Of a DNA stretch of 64,000 nt, positions 59,901-64,000 are shown one piece after another. Within the stretch, counting starts at the first letter, position 1. The number at the start of each line of letters is the position of its first letter. The notes below the pieces were generated by a model. It made no database searches and was not told the origin of the DNA. It was given only the letters and a program-made list of their open reading frames with translations. The DNA is from Lineus longissimus (taxonomy: Eukaryota > Nemertea > Pilidiophora > Heteronemertea > Lineidae): NCBI RefSeq assembly GCF_910592395.1, contig NC_088311.1, positions 1,056,501 to 1,120,500 on the forward strand, in the 5' to 3' direction. A program made the translations under genes and the position numbers.

Positions 59901-62779
59901 AAGTTTCGTGCTGTACGATAATGAAGTTCGAAAAAGAACGGACTGAAACACGAAATATCACGGATGGTGGAATAGTCATCTCCACCTCCATATCATGAGT
60001 CATCAGCTTAGTGCTATGAGGAGCAGCGGGCCCAGAATTCTTACCCAAAATTCTCCGGTTGAACTATTCTGTCAAGAAACACAGCTTCTGTGGTTGTCTT
60101 CATGAAGGCACATCCCGAAAACACTTCTATGGATTGCAAGAATGTTATCCTGCTCATGGAAGACATTTCCGCGGTGGCAAGTCCGCACGAGAGGAGGCCG
60201 AGTGCCATGATGTCTGTCGAAGTTAGAGGGGCGCTGGCATTGGTCTGAAGTACGAGCAAAACAAACAGAACAATCACTGGCACTACTTCTGGCTTCTTCA
60301 AAGAGTAAATGGTAGTTCAACAGCTTTGGATAAGAAATGACATCGACATCACCGGGATAAAAACCTCTTCTTGCCAGCAATCTCAGCGACACAAACTTTT
60401 TTTCCGAACATTCAACAGCAGCATATAAAGCAGTAGTATGGCTAGCACTTGCTGCGGAGCAAAAAGATACGCTACACGGTCAGAGAAGACGATGACTGAC
60501 CTGTATACACTTCTTGCACACATCCACCACTCGATGGAAGTTAGTGATGGGTTCACAAACAGCATACTCCAGGTCCAGTTGGTTCCTAAACTGCCGACAG
60601 AACTCCTCACAGACATCGGATGGGACCTCCTTGATGTAACTCGTCCTACAAGTGATAGAAAACACCTGAACGATTTTGGATTCATATACATCGGCAAATC
60701 GGTTACGATACGTTTGAAGCTGAAACAAAGGTACACTGACTTGATGCCAAATTACTTTCGATGGTCGTCGTCGTCGTCGTCGTGCAAATGTTTGTGTTAA
60801 TTTGAAGGAACGGCATACTCACGGTAGTTGCGTCAAACATGTTCCCATGGCTAACATCCTGTCTGTTGTTATTCCTTTGGTATGAGGCCATACGGAGGGA
60901 TCGAGCCGCAAAATCATCTTGTCTGCAATTGCTCTTTTCTGAAGGAATAGCAACAATTCGATTGTATTGAAGGGTTTACAGCGAAATTTCCAAAAGTTAC
61001 AGGGGCCCTAACTATCAGTGCTAAACATTCGTCATTACGTAGTTTAAAATCGTCATCGAAACACTGTTGCAGTTGTCTCATTCGCAATACTAATTTTAGC
61101 CTCACCTCTTATTCCTATGAAACCTTAGTGATGGTTTCAGGTTGCCGCTACTTACAGTGACATGTGGAAGATATCTGGCAGTTTCAGGCGAACACAGAGT
61201 GGCCGCTAACGTATCCGCATCAATTGCGGCCTCTTTCATCATCTGAGGAGTGAGACATGGCACGACATATTGATATTTCCTGAAAGTGAGAGTACAGTCA
61301 GTCAAATGGTGTAGGAATGACTTCCTTAAGAACGTGGCACTTAACGACAGCAGATGACTAAAGCTCATTTCTTACCTTAGATCTGATACCATCCACTTAC
61401 TGATGTGCTTTTCCTTCAGTAACTGGTCCCGAACACATGAGCACTGACTTGCCGTCAGCTTTGAACCCTTCTCCATCGTTCGGATAGTCTTCTCATTACA
61501 CACGTTAACCGCTTGCAAACTTGCTGCTAGGCCGGGATCTTTCAGGATCATTCCCATGTTTTGAGTCAGGTTCAACTGAAGGAAGTGGTATATTTTTGTA
61601 AGAAATCATTGTTCAACAGCCCAAATTCTTGCTGATTTTTTCTCAGCTCCAAACTAACCACAACATTTATTTAATTATTCACGTATTAATTTAAACGACC
61701 ATGGTGGCGAGATACGACTCGCAGTTGCAGGCCATCAATTTTTCATTCTCGATGTAGTCGGAATCGGTCTTAGGTAATTCAGCCTACCTTGGACATCAAA
61801 AGGTAAATTAATGTTCGCGGGAAGCTGCCCAGAATGGTCCTGCACTTGTCATTAGCGAGGCAGGCTCTTAGCTTTTCGGTCTCATTGAGAAGTTTAGATA
61901 TGGAGACGGCCCTTGTCAGCCTCTCGGCGCCACCTTTGCAGAGAGGCGCTACCTTGCCTATCTCGAATAGGTCGTCGGAGCATTTCTCGATAATTGGGTG
62001 GTGCTGAAATTACACTGCTCATCAAATAAATTATCTTACGGTGTTCATTCAAACCATACCGGTCACAAGCCACAATAAACTCGCCCGATAAAAGTATTCG
62101 GCAAAAGTGATTTCAATTCACTGGTCAACTGTGGCCCTAATCTTTTTTGGTCGAGTTGTACTCACTTTGATGAAATCTTACAGAAGCCAGACTAATCTGG
62201 TTGCTTTAAGATGAAATGGAGTGGATGTCAAACCTCATTTTAAAAGTTTAATTCTCATTGACCTGGTTCGTTGAAAGAGGTGATATCGTTTAGGGCGGGC
62301 TGTTTAGAGACGCTCACAACTCGCACTCACGGCGTCAGTGCAGCCCCGGTGGTGGTTCAGGAACATGAACTTATAATTTCTCGAATCTCCAAAAATGGCA
62401 GTGTGGTCAACTATTATGAGTGCTTCTGCATATCTGGAAGCGAGGTAACTCCCAATGAACTCAGATAACTTTCCATGTAGAGGATACATGATTCTCTAGG
62501 GATGTAACTAAGTTGGATGCGTATACGGACAAGACTAACAAGGTGAAATACACGTGTTCAGCTGTGACCTACTTTTCCATAGGGCAGCACGTTGATGTAC
62601 GCCACCCTAATCTCCGGGTTACACAGTGTATCATTCGGACAGGACTGGATGACATTTTCATGGATAAACGGCAGGTATCCTGCGATATTCTTTGTCTTAT
62701 TCACGGTAGTGTTGGTTATAGTCATCGAAAGGTTTCTCAGTGGAGCCTGCGAACTGCAGCTTGCCACCAGCCGTTGACA
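56919..62779 (-). CDS. Mesothelin/otoancorin-like helical-repeat protein, 17 exons seen (986 codons), 5' end not found
   Basis: Exons in order: 62573-62779, 62331-62495, 61788-62003, 61376-61575, 61156-61279, 60823-60938, 60501-60645, 60045-60244, 59758-59848, 59549-59680, 59318-59486, 59055-59177, 58791-58981, 58274-58432, 57780-58071, 57447-57628, 56919-57167. All joins keep frame to the TGA. The protein is rich in Cys and N-glycosylation sites and repeats helical units with the pattern L-T/S-P-x-x-h...C-L-x-x-L-G: PCLTPQMMKEAAIDADTLAA, HDITPNELNGIPKENFASCL, CKLSPQEVMSSQHILTAV, TLTPEQLRDAHLTDEQM. This resembles the mesothelin, stereocilin and otoancorin superfamily of extracellular superhelical proteins; the match is by pattern, not close identity. 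The first exon seen starts at an acceptor, so upstream exons (and the signal peptide) are missing. Exon 59055-59177 is open in more than one frame and is the weakest. Confidence 0.6.
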
Positions 62780-64000
62780 CTGAAAAAGCCAAGAGTCAAA
62801 GAGAAAATGAGACCAGTCAGGAATCAAGAATCAAGAATCGGTGAGTACGAAAGTTTTTTTTCACATACTGCAAATGCGGCTCTATTGCGCCCCGCTCAAC
62901 ATGACACATTTTAGGTGGATGATATTTTGGGTTTTTGGGTGACGCATTTTGGCTACATCTGCCAATATTTACTTCCTAATTCTTGTTTTTCCCCGAATCA
63001 TGTTACTTGAGTGCCACGGGGTACTGGCGTGCAAAAACAATGGCAATGCAAAGAGAGCAGAGAAACAATTGGATGGTATATTACTCTAATGACTAAGCTA
63101 AATCTCACGCTGAACCAAAATCGCTGCCGGTGTAACAGTAACAAATGCCCCCCTGGAAAAAGTGTCCAGCCCTATTGTATTCTGCAATATGGTTCTATAG
63201 AGACGCTGCTGACCGTCAATAGCTCAGAGATTGAAGCGCATAATAGAATCCTTTGTTTCCCGGGCATTCTATCCTAGGACATTTTAAACTTCTACGCCGC
63301 TCACTGAAGATCCCAGAGGTCAATGATTAGGACCATGAACACATGCATAACATAAACCACATCATTGACCTCTCAGAAGGCATTTCAAGCTGTGATACTA
63401 CATGTAGTACCTGGTCTCAAACGAAAACGTCCTTTTCGAAGTGCCCTCGCCCCTGGCCAATCCCTGGTCGTGAGGTCACTAGGATATCATGCCGACTTAC
63501 TGGCAGTGAATGTCAATCGCACAACGACGGCAGATCGGCATGTAGGCCGATATCACCCAATTCTAATCTTTTGTTCGATTTGAAAAGCCCTGGCAAGATA
63601 CCCTTAGATAAGGCATAAGAGAGGCAATCGAAACGTTAAAGGGTCTATTTGGGGATGAGATTGATGGGCGTCATCTTCCATTTGGTATTTAATGTTGATG
63701 GACGGAATGGAGCTGCGTTTACGGTACCTATATTTATACATTGTTGTGCATGTATCGGGTGAACAAACTCTTTCCGCTTTAAAAAGTTCAATTTCTCAAC
63801 AACTGCAGCAATCACAACATTTAAATCAAACCCAACATTGTCATTCTCTATTTAGCATAAACTATAAAAAGAAAAAGTTGAAGTCCATACAACTTAGCCA
63901 AAGCACAAATACAAAAAACCCACAACAGGTGAACAAACTATTTCCGCTTTAAAAAGTTCAATTTCTCAAAACTGCAGCAATCACAACATTTGAATTAACA
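62780..64000. other. Upstream side of the mesothelin-like gene; no exon supported
   Basis: Missing 5' exons of the minus-strand gene could lie here or beyond the window. One weak candidate is a short minus-strand frame from an ATG near 63342 to a GTGAGC donor near 63316 (hydrophobic start MHVFMVLIIDLWDL), which would suit a signal peptide but has no other support. The right end holds a direct repeat. Confidence 0.3.
63758..63998. repeat. Two direct copies of a 70-bp sequence at the window's right end
   Basis: GGTGAACAAACT, a CTTTAAAAAGTTCAATTTCT block and GCAGCAATCACAACATTT occur at 63758-63827 and again at 63928-63998, with about 170 bp between starts. The copies are nearly identical. The second runs to the end of the window, so a longer tandem array may continue outside. 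Confidence 0.85.

Noticed and set aside
62513-63618. Plus-strand open frames of 88-133 codons near the right end.
   Set aside because: The first overlaps the minus-strand exon 62573-62779, and the others lack splice partners or family resemblance.

Overview
This is a gene-dense stretch of animal nuclear DNA. It holds ten multi-exon protein genes. All introns I could place are GT-AG except one GC-AG intron, introns are mostly 100-1500 bp, and no organelle, bacterial or viral gene was seen. Short palindromic TACATGTA strings and GGCCTA-type strings recur in the non-coding DNA. Together with a gene joining a death-effector-like domain to a STAND-type ATPase, this suggests a marine invertebrate, most likely a deuterostome (echinoderm, hemichordate or amphioxus). 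The sequence alone does not settle the phylum.

Layout, left to right: (1) a PLP-dependent L-threonine/L-serine dehydratase with a C-terminal ACT domain (+, 1037-4414); (2) the Golgi nucleotide-sugar transporter SLC35A3 (-, 8243-10908); (3) an 815-bp foldback transposon with about 200-bp inverted arms (12643-13457); (4) PDCD7, the 59K protein of the minor-spliceosome U11/U12 particle (+, 14578-18962); (5) a 68-bp minisatellite of about 24 copies (19254-20936); (6) RIC1, a subunit of the RAB6 exchange factor, 27 coding exons (+, 21200-36658); (7) a two-exon gene for a DED-like domain, a hydrophobic segment and a P-loop STAND-type ATPase (-, 39079-41265); (8) CAAP1 (-, 42525-44504); (9) DUSP23 (+, 46146-47079); (10) two ENPP6-like choline-type phosphodiesterase genes head to head (-, 47894-51567 and +, 52884-56038); (11) the 3' part of a secreted, helical-repeat, mesothelin/otoancorin-like gene (-, 56919-62779 or beyond).

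Exon models were built by hand from splice consensus, reading-frame continuity and recalled family sequences. In every model the exon lengths add up to an unbroken frame. The genes do not form an operon. Most are unrelated housekeeping genes (amino-acid catabolism, Golgi transport, minor splicing, RAB6 traffic). Two points link neighbours: RIC1, the DED-ATPase and CAAP1 lie side by side, with two of the three tied to death signalling by family or name; and the two ENPP6-like genes share exon structure exactly or nearly so, marking an inverted duplication.

Most notable: the DED/transmembrane/STAND gene, with a near-perfect 35-bp hairpin in its only intron; the divergent ENPP6 pair; the foldback element with 8-9-bp target-site duplications; the dimeric higher-order minisatellite; a candidate alternative last exon in RIC1; and a GC-AG intron in the minor-spliceosome gene PDCD7.
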